A stretch of DNA of 64,000 nt, from positions 8,494,001 through 8,558,000 of the forward strand of contig JAUKUA010000001.1 of assembly GCA_030549175.1 (NCBI GenBank). Direction: 5' to 3'. Position numbers and translations under genes: made by a program. Source of the DNA: Lasiosphaeris hirsuta. Taxonomy: Eukaryota; Ascomycota; Sordariomycetes; Sordariales; Lasiosphaeriaceae. Shown here piece after piece: positions 23,401 through 38,400 of the stretch (position 1 is its first letter; each line of letters starts with the position of its first letter). Below the pieces are notes generated by a model. It had not been told where the DNA came from, ran no database searches, and saw nothing but the letters and a program-made list of their open reading frames with translations.

Positions 23401-26400
23401 CTACGCAGCAAGACGCAAAATTCTCCTAATGGAACCCAGCATCCCCCTGAGAACGTGAGTCATGGCGAGTAAGATCAGATTATGTGATCTGGTAACCGTA
23501 AAAAGAACCCTTCTGCTGCTTCTTTGGCGCTTCGCTGGATGGCGTAGGGCTGGTCGAGAGGGGGAAGAAGCTGGGCCCCCTGAGCGCTAGCAAACGCTAG
23601 AGACCCCATCCCGTCCCAAAGACCGGTCAGTCAACCGGCAGACACCCCCTCTCCCCCCCCCCCCCCCCCCCCCCCCAAAAAAAAATGCTATACACCGCCG
23701 GCTCTCCAAAGCCAGTGCATGCCCATGAATGTCTCGTCCCGCGAATCACCGCTGGGCAATCGATAAGCCATTTTCCCTAACTCGACGAGCCGCAATCTCT
23801 TTCTTCAGCGCGCCAGACAGGATGGTGATGTTCCCCGTTTTTGCTTTGCAGCTAGCAATTACTAAGGGCTGCCGCAGCCGCCAAGTCCGCCTGGTGCCGT
23901 GCCTAGCAAAAATTGGATTGGCAGCGTTTCCGTCCACTGAAATGCAGGGAGAACATCCAACCCAGCACGCCGAGATTCTCCAGCATCTCTAGACACAAGC
24001 CTTTGCCGAAATATTCTTCGGCCCCTGCCTGAGCTAGGCATACCCCGGGCGTCGCTGAGGGCTGCGGTGCACCGTAGAACAGCGTCACAGTTTACTCCGG
24101 AAAAAGGAAGATGCCCTTCGCAAAATTTGTGGGGGGGGGAATGGATGGAGCTGAAGACATGTCGAGTTCAGGAGCAGCCGAGTACGTACCGACGTACCTT
24201 AGGTACCTCCCAATTCATGAGCCGCAGCCGAGCTAGGGCACCTGAGTGGCATCGTGACCCCCCTCCCCGCGGGCTCACCAGTATGTCGCCATACTGAATG
24301 AGACACTGGAAATATTTCCGTCCCGGGACGACGTCGTGACATGCGCGCTTGGGCACCAACGTCCAGATCAACTTCCCAGGTCGGGACGGACCCTTCACAA
24401 GGCCCAACACCCCCGATTTTCCCTCCATCCGCTTATCCGCCTCTCGAACGGCCTTTGTCTAGACAACCCCAGACGAGCTGGGCTGACCGCCCATGCCCTC
24501 TCCTCCATCGATTCCACAAAAGTTAGTAATGTCCCCAGCATCGAGGCGCCTCTCGACGGCGTGCCACTGGAAGCTCTTTCTCGGGATGCCGCAAGCGGGA
24601 AGGTCTAGATTCTAGACCGTTTTTGCCAGTGCTGATAAGGCAAGGCTCGTTTACCACTTGGAGTGGGGGCGTGGGCAACACCGCCATCACCGTCTTTTGA
24701 GAAGATGTGACCTTCGGCTTCCCAGATTGGGGATTCGGAGAAGGGATTGGGGGGGGGGGGGAGGGGAGGGGGAAGGGAAGCGAAAACCTGAGAGCTCACT
24801 GGGGGGGCAAGAGCAGACCAGCTCAGCACGCAAGGTGGAGGGCCCCCTTCCCGTAACAGCTCCAGACGTAATTGCCCGCCAACATAAGAGCACGCAGGCC
24901 AGGAACCTGGCCACACAGCCGGGGCTCGCTACGCTAGTAGGTGCCGTACAAACCGGTCGTCAGGTTGTCGGGTCTTGCTTGGGTCCAAACCAAACGGATG
25001 GATTGTCAGGGACTGCATCTCGAGACCCTGTTTTGACGCAGCCGTTCCAAGCCATGCCCCTATCCTCTCCGCCCCCGCAGTTCGAGCGTAATGGGAACCT
25101 CTGGCCACGCCCTGCCCCGAACGATGCGCCGCTTCTCCCCAAAGTTAGAATCAAGAAGTGTCATTCCCGTCGAATGAGAAGCCGTCCAGCGGAACTCGCT
25201 GATCTTCCCCGCAACCCACGCCGCATCGCAAGTCGAAGAATCCTACGAGCTGCTGGTTGCGTATGTTGGCGAGTTTGCTTTATCTGCCCAACAAACCGTT
25301 GCTAATTTTACCAAGCGTAGTCTCTTTTTTTTTTTTTTTTTTTCCTTCTTGCGATTCCCTCCCTCATCAACCATAGCATCAACACCGAACCGCACCCTCG
25401 TCGCAAGATGCTTCGGCCCTTCACCCGAGCTGCCCAGGTTGTATCTGCCAGGCGCCAACCCTGCAGATGCGGACACCCTGCTTATGCTCCACCGCCGCTC
25501 CCATATCTATCGTATACCGCCTATGACGCTCTCAAGCGCGGTTCTCGGCTCCGGCAAGATTGATCAGATCTCAGAATCACGTCCAAATCGACACTATCAA
25601 CGCACGTACCCTGCCCAACGCGCCCCGCTTGGGACAAAGCAACGAAATGCGCATCGCGCCCAACCTAATACTGGCCCCTGGAGCTTTCCTCCCCGTCAGC
25701 GGCCTCGCCCTTCCCTCGCGTTTGTTCGCGCGAGCCTTACACAACCCCTCTTCGATATCGACAGGAAAGCATGTTTCTCATGCACTCTGTTGCTTTGTAG
25801 CAGCGACAACAACACGGCGAGCCCGATGCCCTTGTTCTCGACAACTCGTCGCCCAAGCGGCGCGATCTCGGTATGTTTGAAGTCGTCGATACCCTTTGGG
25901 CGCCAGCACAGCTGAGAAGCGCTCCTATCTGGAGCCACCCCTCCCCACCCCCCCCTTCCTTCCTTCCTTCCCAGCTTCGGCGCAAACCCCCCGAAGATCT
26001 CGATGGCCAGCAAATCCTGCGCGTCTCTTTTCAGTTGCATATGGCTTTCCACCAAAGCTAACCTCCTGCAGCACGTTCAGTCACCGCCCACTTTTTTGAC
26101 CTCCTCACCCAATGAGTCGCCCACGTCGACATGCTTTCGGCACATTTTCGACCGCCGCAGCCACCCGTGTTTCACGTCGACCACATCTTTCGAACCCAGC
26201 GCCATGGTTCGCGCCAGACGCCCTTTTTGTCTGGACAGGCCGTCATTTGATAGCCTGCCCCCACGCCCCGGCGCCTTCACACACGCCCACTGCCGCCCTT
26301 GGGATGTCAGTGTCCGGGGACAGCTTTCAACGGAGGGGTAACAGCCTGGGGGTTGCGATTTGGTTGTCTGCAAGGGTCACCCATGCAAAGGCCCTCATAC

Positions 26401-29400
26401 TTATACACAAAGAAAAAAAAAAGGGGGCCGATGTCGGAGCAGACCAAAAATGGGGGATCCCATGGAAGAGTCACCGCCGATGGGGCCCTTCAGACCAAAC
26501 CCCGTGAGTTGAGTAAACGCGTAGGAGACCCTGCAGTTCCTGTGAAAACCCTGCGGATCTTTCCAAAGGGCAGAGCCCCATCCTGATTCCCAATCGGGGT
26601 AATCGCTTATTGGGCACACCCTGTCTTAGGTGCAATTGCCATTGAGACCGATGATCTTCCATGAACTCTACTTTGCGCATCTTCAAGTCTACCAGCGTAT
26701 TGTCGCTTCCACAACAAGTCCAGAAACTCTCGGCTTCAACGGCACCTGCAGTATAGCGTCGGCTTGAGATAAAACTGCGGTTAGTACAAAGGGCCAACGG
26801 CACCTCCCGTGTGGCGGCATTGCTGCGGTAATAAGGCCGGGCTTGTTTGTCCCTTGGGCTCAATGCGATTGGACACCCCATCACAACTATTGCTTGCGGA
26901 GGTACCTTTGTGCGACCACAACCGGAGATCAAGCCCCGGTGAATAGATAGACAAAAAAAAAGTTTGAAACATGATTGGCAGTTTGGCCAAGACAGTAAAT
27001 CTTCGAACCTATGTCGCGAAACGTAGATTTTTTCTTGTCGCCCCTGACCCTTGTCGCGTTCCTAAAGTCTTTTATTCGCAGTGAGCAGCGCTAGCTGCGA
27101 TGTCTTCATCGCTCAATGTCAATAATCATCAACTCTCCACCCCTGCAATAGAGAGCTCTCTCTCTCCTGCGTGACGCAATCCCCTGAGAATACCATCGCA
27201 AGGGCCTTGTTCCAATTACTATATAACCACAAAGAATAAACATGCCTTCCTTAAACCATTGACTTACAGTCTCCCCTCCACCCAAATCATAGGCGGTGGG
27301 AGCCAGAGTCAGCCGTATGAGAAGGTGAAGCAGCTGTTTCCGGAGCCGCTCGACGCGGGCGGTCCGCTGGCGCCGGCGCAGCGGGAGCTTCTGCGGCCAT
27401 GCGGGTCAAAAAGTGGGAGGAAGAGGAAGGCGGAGGTGCAAGGCAGCGAGGGGGATGGGAAGCGTATAAGGATGGAGAGTGCGGGGGCGGGGGCGGAGGA
27501 GGGTGAGGCGAGACATCCTAGTAGTTAAGAGCTGTTTCTAGTCCTGTTGCAGGAGTGAATGGAAGATCATACTAATCGTATTGCGAGCAGGCATTCTCCT
27601 TCGCCCCGAGAGGGCTCTCACCAGCGGGCATGGTCCATTCCCAGAGACCGATTACTCTGGTGCGGAGAGTTACACTTTCTGCCTCCAGCCCGCGGGCTCG
27701 CCGGGTTGCCGCTGTTCTGGCTGAGGCTACAAACAAGGCCTCACCCTATTGAGGTTTTGGAAAGGACTTTCGGGACGTGATGGTAGATGTATTTCCTTGA
27801 TTCCTTTGTTGGCTTTCTTGTTGGAGTTGGAGAGAGGCGCGGTCGGTGGCGGTTATGGCTTGTCTTTTTGCTGCACTCTCTTGAGGTGCATGGAACACGG
27901 GTGGCACCAAGTGCCGTCGTTCTGGATCCTTTCGTCGCTTAGGAACCATATAACGATACGATGCGTTCATTCGCGCGCGATGACCCTAAACCGAAATACC
28001 AACCAGAACGCTCCCCCGGGAACGGCCATGATGGGGTACCAGCGTGTAGTCCCAGGACTAAACGTGTCGTCAAATACCATGGGACCTCCTCCTCCGCAGT
28101 AAAGCGGACAAGGCAGCCCAGTGGACAGTGCCACCTTGGTACCAGAACTACTGTTCCTTGACCGATGTGAAGATAGTCGACGCAGGGCACATTTTCCATG
28201 TCCAAGCTACAAAATCCATGGACGAGCCTACTAAGTTGGCACCGTCAATATGAGGGCAGCCCCGGGCTTCCTCATGGCCTCCCCCTCAGCAGTGGATTTC
28301 TCGTCAGTGTGTCTAACCTAAACGGTGATCCTGTTGAAAGCCTTTCCAGCCAACATTATGGCCACGCCTCTCGGCAATCCCACGAGAGAGTGCCGAGGGC
28401 CCTCTCGAACATTCCGCAGAGCCAAGTCTCTGAGGCATTGACATCAAAATAGAAGGGACAGAAAACGCGGTTGCAACACCCGCAAGACTCCATCGAACAT
28501 ATTTCTCGTCTTTAAAGGCTATCTAGTGCCTTCTGTAGGTACCGAGAGGGGTGATGGCCTCGACTTGGCTGTCAGTCAAGGTACCTGGGTATCGGAGCAC
28601 CCATGTAGCATGAGAACTCGACATCATAGGCCATCCAATTTGTCCCTTGGACCCAACAGGGTCAAAAACAACCTTCTCAGCCTTGTGAATCAACCCACTG
28701 AGAGGGTTGAACCTGTATCTTTTGGCGTTTGGTGCCGGGGGGTTTCCGATCCATCTCGACTAATAGAGAAGGGACAGGCAATGGATTCTACCTAACTACC
28801 TACTTGAGCCACTTCCATTTGCTTAAAGACCTTATCTACCATACTTCACTCACCAACTCTCAGCTAGTACCTAGCCATTCTGAGTTCTCGCTTTCTCTTA
28901 CTCTCTCTTCGTCACTGCAGTCACGACTGCAAAATGGCTGGATATACCAACCCGGAGGATGACCCTCAACAGGTTCCCCGCGACAAGTGCAGTCCCTCGG
29001 TAGACTCAAGCGTTCCCGGCGATAACTACTCGGACACCGAATGGGTAAGTTGACATAACCCACAAGCATTTCCGACTCGTAACAGCGTATCCGCTCGATA
29101 TTAATATTGTGTTTCTAGCGAGCCTTCTTACTCATGGCGAAGAAGCAGGAGGCCAAGAAGGATATCGCACAGCAGGAGCAACAGCACCATGGCTCCAGCG
29201 TGGCCGTCTCGCTCCCTAATGAGGGCGGCCATGCTGTCTTCAACCCCAACGACAGATTGGCCGAGGCTGCTCCGGGTCCCGGCCAGGTCCGGCCGACCGA
29301 CGGCGCCGCTGTGTCGACACCCAGCCCGCTCAGGCTGCCCAGCATCCCCGAGCTAGGCCTCGACTACCCAGGATATGGTCAAACCCGCTTCCAGAACCCG

Positions 29401-32400
29401 TGTGAGACGGGCTCACTCCTATCCGCAGCCTCTCTCCCGCCCATGCGCAACCATAGCCTCAGCAACGACGGAACCGCTATCGGCCCTGCTGCTGCTACCA
29501 GTCGTTTTGTCCCTGCCGAGCTTAGACCTACCCCTGCCAATGGCACGAACGTCGGATATAGTACCGCCAGCATGCCCTCCCCCGCCGTTGCACCCGGTAG
29601 AAAAAAACCGCTATCGACCGCACGACGAGGACCGCCGCGTCTTGACCCCTTTCGTTCGCGCGACCTCCAGTTCACCCCCGTCACAATCAACCCACTCCTG
29701 GCATCGCCGCAGGATGCTGCTACTATGGCTGCTCTTGTCCGCGCCCACGACCGTGCCGTTGCGTCAACGTCCATGCGTGCCGCAGCCGCCGGCACCATCT
29801 TTACAGCTACCCCTAGCCCGGCTCCCGCCGCTGCATCGTCGCTGCATCTGCTCACACCATCCCACGCACCGGCCACGTCGTGGCAAAGGCCTCTAGGTGG
29901 CAGGTTTATACCTGCCCTGTGGGAGTATTCCCCTGCGGCGTTGTTGCACTCACCTTCCCTCCCGTCTCCCTTACCTCCCCCCAGCCCGGCCCCCGTTGTT
30001 GCATCACTGTTGCGTCCACCAACACTATCACGCGCACCTGCCCCGTCGAGGCATGTTCCGGTTGCATCGCGGCACATACCTGCTTCTCCGTCTCCCGTGC
30101 CCGCCCCCGACAAGTCGTTATTCGCGCCCGCCGTCGCTGACACCATCATCGCCGCCGCCGCTTTCCCCGCTTCCGAATCCTCTTCCTCCGACGATGATGA
30201 TATCCCTGCCATTCTGCCAGCCGCCGCCGCCGCCAAAAATAACGCCTCCTCCTCCTCCTCCTCCTCCTCCTCCGCTGATATCGCAGCTAGCAAGCCAACC
30301 ACCACCAACGACTCCGACTCCGACTCCGACGCCCCATTCTTCCCGTCTGACTCCCACGTCATGCCGGCCGGCCCGTGCGCGTTTTGCCACAAGACTAAGC
30401 AAGCATGCAAGAAGACGCCGTCGTGCGAGCGGTGCCAGGGGGGGCACATGGTGTGCTCCCACGGGCAGGGCCGGGGCGGGCCGGGGGATGTCTGCACCGC
30501 GTGCCAAGCCGGCCGTGCCCCGTGCGTGCCCGTGTGGACTTGCTCCGCGTGCGATGCGCGCAAGCAGAGGTGCCCGCTCTTCTTGCGAGGGAGGCCTCGT
30601 TAGTTTTGCTGGGACGCGTGTCTTTACCGGTTTGCTGTTGCGCTTGTTAGTTTAGTAGGTGTTTTGGGAGGGAGGGCAAGGGACCGGGGGGGAGGGTGGC
30701 ATAGACGGTGATTCGGTTAGGAATGGCGGCATTTGGGTCGGCGTTGAGGCGCCATTTCGTAGAACTAAACTAACGCCATTTTGGCCCTAGGGTCGCCCCC
30801 TTTTTGCTCTCCGGAATGGAATGGATGAACCCGACCGCAACAGGCTTTGCTGACGCCTAAAATGACTTTCATGGATCTGTATTCCTATCGTGATAACCTA
30901 CAATTCCTCTCAGTCAGACAACACAATAATCTCCCGTTCCTGCACGCCAGCCATGGCCTTGGGGGACTGGGGCTCTAGCTTCACACGCTTCACACGCTTC
31001 ACACAGCTATCCGCATGCGAGACACTATGAGGAGGCGACTCTTCTCGCTCCCGCTTCACCGGTCTGTCCGTCTCTCCGAGGTGGACGCGAAGAACACTCA
31101 GACGACGCCGAACGTGCGCCGTCTCCTCCGGCTCGAACAAGCCTCCACCCTCCCTCTTCACCCGCGGCTTCTGCGGCGACTCAGAGTACCTCAGCTCGCG
31201 CGGGCCAGCCTGGGCCGCCGTCGGCTTGTCCGGGTCACAGTAGTTTTTCCAACCGTCCACACTTCCACGGGGCTTCCAGCCGGGGAAGTCATGCGGGTTG
31301 CGGGCGCTTCGGACATTGCCGCCTTGATGGGGGTTCCACTCGGGGACGTCGTACAAGCCGGGGGACCATCCCAAACCGTCGCCGCGCGATTTGGGCGGGG
31401 TGTTGGGCTGGAGGATTGAGCGATGAACAGCCTGCTCCCATGCCGGCTGTGGTGGGGTCAGCCGACGGGGTTCGGAAGGCTCCCTCTTGACGAATACTTG
31501 GGTGGTCGCCGGTGCTCCTCGGCCTGCCTGAGCCCGATGTTGGATAAGCTGATCACGGCGCGCAGTCTTTTCTTCCATCTTATTCAGCTGCTTCCGTAAG
31601 ACCTTCTCCTGCGCCCGTATCTTGTTCTCCTTGTCAGTGATGGATTTCTTCAAATTCGCAAGGGCCTGCTGCTGTTGTGCAAGCTGGTTTCGGGAGATCT
31701 GGATCTGTCTTTCGAGCTTTGGGATGGAGCTGAACTCGGTGGGTGTGAGGTGCTCGGCGCCTGGGACTGGGAGAAGTCAGAAGCGCCTTCCGGGCGGCGA
31801 AAGAGTGACCATACACGACTGTTTCTCAACAGAGATATGAGGGGCTGTGGGCTTCACGGTGGCCGCTGGAACATAAGTCAGCTGTTGATCAGGAACATTG
31901 CAGAGCCCGAGAGAATCAAGCAACATCGACCTCTCTTTGGCATAGCAGCCGGAGCTGACTGGAAATCGCAAGTGGCACAAGGTTCCAATGGGCATTGTTG
32001 ATGAAATGCAATGCGAAGACAGCACTCACCAGCTGGGGCGACCTTCTGCAGAGCTAGCCGTTTGCTTCGACGAAGAGCGGCTGGGTTCTGCGCGGGGCTG
32101 CCGGACGGCATTGCGTTCGACTGTAGGGGTCGAAACAGCTGGATCAGTTTGAGCGTGTCCCTCGCTTCATCTCGCATTTCCCAGAGGTTTGGGACTGGAC
32201 ACGACACAAAAGTGAAATTGGAGTGGGCAACACTACCGCGGGCGGCATGGTACCGTGCAACTCGGCTGGAAACGTTGGCCAGAGAGCGCTGAGTTGAGGA
32301 AGGAGCAACACGCAGGGCACTGCACAAGTTGGGCTGGGTTTTGGCTCGCGGCCTACCAGCTGACCGGGGCCCTTGCCGCACCATTCAGATTTGTTGTACG

Positions 32401-35400
32401 CTTGGGAGGAACGGGCTCTCTTCGAAAAATCGCGTTATGGCTTCCAGACAAAGAAGGGCCCTGGCATTCGGACCGCCATCAATTGCCTTGTTCCAGCTCG
32501 CCCGTCAAAGGGACTCGACATTGAACGACCGCATTGTTCCATGGTATGAGAGCCGGTGCCCATCGGATGGGCAGTTAATTATAGTCTCGAGTGCATCTTT
32601 GTCCGGTTGGGGTTTATTTACGCAGAACTTCGCATCACTTTCAGAGTTTCAGACATCATCACCACCTGCTTCAGCAACTAACACCAGACCATCTTCTTTT
32701 CTTAACCAATCGGAAACAAGACAATGTCATCCTCCCCGTCATCCTACACCTCAATGGCCCCCGGTAGCCAACTTGACGATGCGGCGAGAACACAGAAGCT
32801 GAGCGAGACTCTTACGTCACTGTGTCAGTTCCCCAGAGAGGTCGCGCGGGAAGAGTGCGCGGCTCTGGTAAAGGAAGTAGAGCAACCGAAGAAAAAAAGA
32901 ACGGTCAGGCGGCTAGAGCAACTGAAATATGACCTTCAACAAGCATGTGATCGATGTAGCGAACTTGGCATTCAGCCGGAAATGCATTTGAACTGTGAAA
33001 ATACTGGCCAACTGGGAAAAGTCTGTCGCCACGTCGCCATTGACCAAACGTTCAAGTTGCAGTCCAACACCCAATTTGCCACCATCTGGGTCGCTCGCCG
33101 TCACTATTATCGATGAAGTGGAGCATTTGGGAAAGTTCGCTCGGTTGGCTTGTTGATTAGCTTGTCGAGATGGAACGGCACCAGACCACAAATTTTGTAT
33201 CATTTGTTCAGGCCAATTTCTGCAGCATAATAATCACCGCGATGGAGATTCCAACTTATCTCCGTCAAATCCACTCGAGTGACCGGGTCTCCGGGTGGCA
33301 ACCCCCTACAGCCATACAAAACCGCTAGATTCAGCGGGAAACTCCCTGCACCTATTTGTCCGGCGGCAGACACCCCAGGGCGTCCTGCCGTTCGCCGTTT
33401 GCATATAATCTTCACGCGCCACAAGAGGCAGCGGTGAGAAGAGGCAGAAGCTTACTGCGCACACGGCGATATTAACCCAGCTATCAAGTTGAAAATGGGC
33501 GGATCCCGGACAATGGCGGCTGAAGGCCAACTGCCGCCGCCATGCATGGTCGCTTTATTCCATCCTTTACACCCAAGTGGCTAAAATCCCCTCAGGCGGC
33601 CAAACCGCCCCAAGGAACCTCCCCCAAGGGCTTCCCCTCTCTGGGCAGGCAGCTTTCGATAGATTCCTGCGGCTACGTTGATTAAGACCTCGCCCGTCCC
33701 GCCAAAGCACTCAAAGACCTCGTGGCATGCCATCTCGACCCGTCTCGTTTGCTGCGGGGAATTAGGTTTCTGGAACGCTGGGACAACCGATAAAGCCAAT
33801 GGGATATAGAGACAGGCATCAGGGTCTGGGACAGAGGAGAGGGGGGCCGCTATGGATCCATCTCCCTCTCCCTACCCCAACTTCGTCTTCCATGTTGGGT
33901 TGGTTTGCTGTGCTCTCCAACTTTGAGTCTTTGACCCAATAGCTCGCTCGTAGTAAGTATTTTGGAGACTGTGGAGGGCCATCACCAATCGACATCAGCA
34001 TGGCCTTGACTCTTGCCGCATCCTTCGCCGTTCTCTCGGCGAGCACATCGCTGCTTGTGACCGCGGCTCCGAGTTTGCTTGCGGAGAGACAAGCGTCAAC
34101 GGCGGACTGCACCAGCAGCTCGTTTACCATCCCCAGCTGGTTCGTGAACGACTTCCAGACAGGGCCTGGGGCGTCCTTCTCCATCCTGAACAGGGCCACC
34201 GGTTCGTCCTTCTCGGTGGCGTGTCAGGCCGCTGGGTCCGGTTCCGACCTGAAGTGTTCTACCTCGGGCTCAGCCAGCGACCCCTCGCTGCAGATCTCGC
34301 TGCAAGTCAAGGACAAACTGGCTAGCATCAAAGTCCAGCAGTCGTGGCCATGCAGCGACAGGAATCCAAGCCGCCCGTAAGTTCATATGATCAACCTCTG
34401 GCCAGGGCCGTCGCCGAGGCAAAAACTGACACTCGGGGGCCAAAAAGACTTGCATTCACGGCATCTGGGAACACGGCAATACCCCTGAGCTGTGCCTCGG
34501 GGGGTGCGTGCAAGTCGTCGAATCCCATCGACCTTGTCAAGGGATCGCTATCGTCGCCCGTCCAAGTGACCCCGGCCTACGCGGAGGGGCCAGCGGGCCA
34601 CAACAAGCCCGGGTGCGTGGCCGGGTCGCAGGAACCCGAGTGGACGCTGGGAACCATCATCTTTCTGAACGAGACGGGTGACGGGGCGGATGCCATCCAG
34701 TCGCAGTCGATCCAGCTCCAAGTGACTAACGAGGCGACGGGCTATGTCGCCGGATGCTTGATGTACTTCAACAACGGCGAAGACACCACCCCCATCAAAA
34801 TGACGTGTGGTGGAGGGGCCGATTTCGTCCGCCGAAACCGTTACAGCATCAGAACCGAGACCGTGTTTTACCCGCGCAGTTGGACATTCACCATCAATGA
34901 GACGTGGTTCTGCGATGATGTGGATGCCGCAAAGCCGTGAGCATCTCCATCCCCTTTTGGCCGCGCCCGCTGCTAACCGGCCGTAGCGTATCATACACCG
35001 CAGCCGGAAAGACAACACTGCCACTCGCATGCACAACCGAGAACGGCCGGACGGCCTGCCAAGCGGACGGCGTGCGCGTGTCGGGCAAAGTCGACTCCCA
35101 GACGGAGCTCGCGCCGTACTCGATCGAGGACCCGCTCCCGACGGCCGACGGGTGCACCATCTCGTCCATCGTCTCGCCATCGTGGACGCTCAGCAACTTC
35201 GAGGTGGACAAGAGCGGCAGCGGGGGGGCCTCGGCCATCGCCTTCAACATGAAGCTCAACACCAAGGTCAACCTGTTCGACTACCCCGTCTTCGTCACCC
35301 ACAGCAACGTGCGGCTCGACAGCACCGACGCGTGGTACCCCTGCGTCTTTGGGCCCAACGAGGCTCCGCTAGCGCCGCGCAACTGCACGTTCCAGTACCG

Positions 35401-38400
35401 CGAGAAAACCAACACGCTCGCCATCAACGCGGACTGGACATGCATCGACCTGGATGCTGACCACCCGTGAGTCCAGCGTGCGAGGGAAACGTTTAGGGGC
35501 TGTACTGACACTGTCGGATGACATAGGCTTGTTTTCAATGGAATTGCGACGGCAAAACTCCCAGAGCTGGATTGTGAGAAGAGTGCTAGCTCGGGTTTAA
35601 TCCAGTGCCGGACGCAGGATGGCTATGGATGGGTCGCCGAGGTGTCGGATGCGACGTGGCGGACTGAGTCGGTGGCATAGAATAGCTACGCCGGGCCGGG
35701 ATCAAGAGACGCGCACTGCAATGTTAGCCTCGCTAGAGGGGGGTGATTGGGTTGTTCCATTCGAGGCAGGTACTCAGAAGCGTCCATCTTTGACGGTGGC
35801 TTCCCTTCGCAGCGCGATATATGCGAATTAAAAAGAATTGATGAAAATAGTTGCAACTTTTGAACTTTAGATCCGGAGAAGGGAGCATTTGACCGGCCGT
35901 TAAAAGCATTAAATGCCAACCAGAACTCCGGACGCGTTTTACGCGTAGATGCGACTACCAGAGGGCCAAATACAAAGATCCAGAGATTATTCGTAAATGG
36001 TTTGTACTTATGTATAATACCAAAGCCAAATATGGTGTCCTTGACGAAGATGTCTATAACTTTGATGAGACCAGATTTAGAATAGAAATGATTACTACTG
36101 GTATAATCGTTACTACCTCTGATAGCTATAAGAAAGTCAAAAAAGTCTAACCTAGTAATCGTAAGTAGGTTGGAACTTATATGTATATATATCACACATA
36201 TCACCAAGTTAAAATTCCTTTATACGTTTAGAGAGGCAAGTTTTGCCTCTTTTACTAATATGAATATCAAAGGCACCTTTACTGGAGCCGGCCTTATACC
36301 GTATGATCCAGAAAGGGTAGTTCCTAAGATGGATATACGGCTCCGAACCCCAACACAGCCAACCTCACGGCCAGGCACGGCACTGCCTTGGCCATCTCAA
36401 ACACTATATAACCCCCGAGAGGCCACCTCACAGAAAGACCTTATTAAAGGCCGGATATCTAACCACCAAGGCTTGCTCTCCAACACCTATGCTGGCTACT
36501 ATAGACCAATTAGCCAAAGGTACAATGGCTGTAATACACGAGGTGGCCCTTCTCCATACAGAGGTCTCGGCACTACGAAAGGCCAATGAGGGCCTTAGTA
36601 AGAGGCGGAGGGCTAAAAAAACACGGGTACGGCTTGGAGGGTAACTTAGCGGTCGCCGATCGTGGGCGACGAGTCGCTGGTCGAGGGCTCGTTCGTGACG
36701 CAGGACGGTGCGAATACCAACACGGGGGTGATCAGCATCGACGTGTCGTACGTCAGCGGCTTCTCTCTGCCCATCAACTGCTTCTGCGGCGGGCAGGGAG
36801 GTGCTTGGCTCAGCGGGTGCGACAAGAACCTGTGGCAGCTAAGAACCTGTGGCAGCTCGGTACCTGCCCGGCGGAGGACAACAACAACCAGGGCTCGTGC
36901 CGCAACCCGCGCCGCTACCAAGAGAGTATCAAATCTGCACTCCCCTTCTTTGCCCCCCTGCGCGGGCCTGGCTTACACGTACCCTGACGACCAGGGCGGT
37001 AAATCGGCTGGGGAGTGCCAGGAGCCGGGTGTGATCACTTGTGTGGTCTATTCCAGTGCTCATCAAGTTGGCATCGACATGGGGAGAGGTTCATTGGTGG
37101 AGGATTTGAGGGCAATGGGATACTGAGACGGATCTCGGAAGCATTGGGGGTAGTAGTAATGGTAATTTTTTGAGGGATGGGGTGGCATTTTGATCATTGG
37201 CCGGCAGCTGGTCATACTTTGGCAGGATGGGGAAGCCTAGCGAAACTCGGAATGTTAGATCGGCTATATCACACTAGGCAATTTCGGTCATCTTCTCTTA
37301 TGCTGCAGTGCGGAGCAGCCACATTGGCTTCATTCAAGTTTGACAGGGTTGAGTGACTTGGTGAAAGTGTTTATTCTCTATTTGTAGATGCAAATGAATC
37401 AAAGATTCGGTGGGTATATATATACAGTAGTGACTCGTGAGTTAGGAAAAAAAAAAATTTTTTTTTGTAAACACCAAGCCGGACAAAGCTTGGTACAGTG
37501 ACAGCGACGTTACATGCCTATCCCAATGAGTTCATGAGGTCAGCTGTAATCGCCGCAGAAATGAACCCAAGTTAATCTACAAAGAGCTGCGTCACCCTCC
37601 CGTTCCAGTATGACATGCCCTGGAGAAGCTGAGCATCCCTATCTCCATGACGGACGACACTGGACGATCTGGTTATGCCTATCAAGCTTCTCGTCTGCCT
37701 CAAGACATTGCTTCACATCCCTGATCCTCGCTCGGCAGATGGGGCACTTGGAACCCCGCTCCGTCTCGTCGAGGTTTTCGCTCTCCCTGACCCACGTCAC
37801 ACCACAATTGGTCCCGACGATGTGCTGGCAGGGCAGCAACATAGCACCTCGCTCACGCTCGCCATTTTGCGGCTGCAGGCTGGGGACGGTGACTTGGGTC
37901 AGGCAGATTATGCAGTTGACCACCACCTTGGGGCCGTGCCGGCGCTGCCTTTTGTCCTTGAGGTACTTCTCGATGGTGGGCCAGTACGTCTCCTCGACCG
38001 TCTCTTCGGGTTGTCCTTGCTCTGTCGGTGCTTTATCTTGCTCTTCTGGCGCTCGCCCGCGCTCTCTTCTCCCGGCCCTTCTGCTCTCGCAGCGGGCACA
38101 AAGCTCCGCGTCGTCGTCGTCGGTCGCCTCGCCGCACTTTATGCACTCACCTGAGGTAAACAGGGATTCCTGGAGAGCCCAGGCGAGGGCCTCATCTTCG
38201 GACATCTGCTGGGGCTGGCGCCAGCTCGAGCGCTGAGCCTGGGTTCGTTCGCGTCTCGACATTGCGGTTGTTTGATAACAGGCCGTCGAGTGTTAAATGT
38301 GCAAGAACAAGGGTTGACTTTGCGGGGTTTTGATAGAAATGCTGGCGTGCATTGCTTTATAAACTTGCATGTTTCTAAATAAAGACCCGGTGGCCCGGTA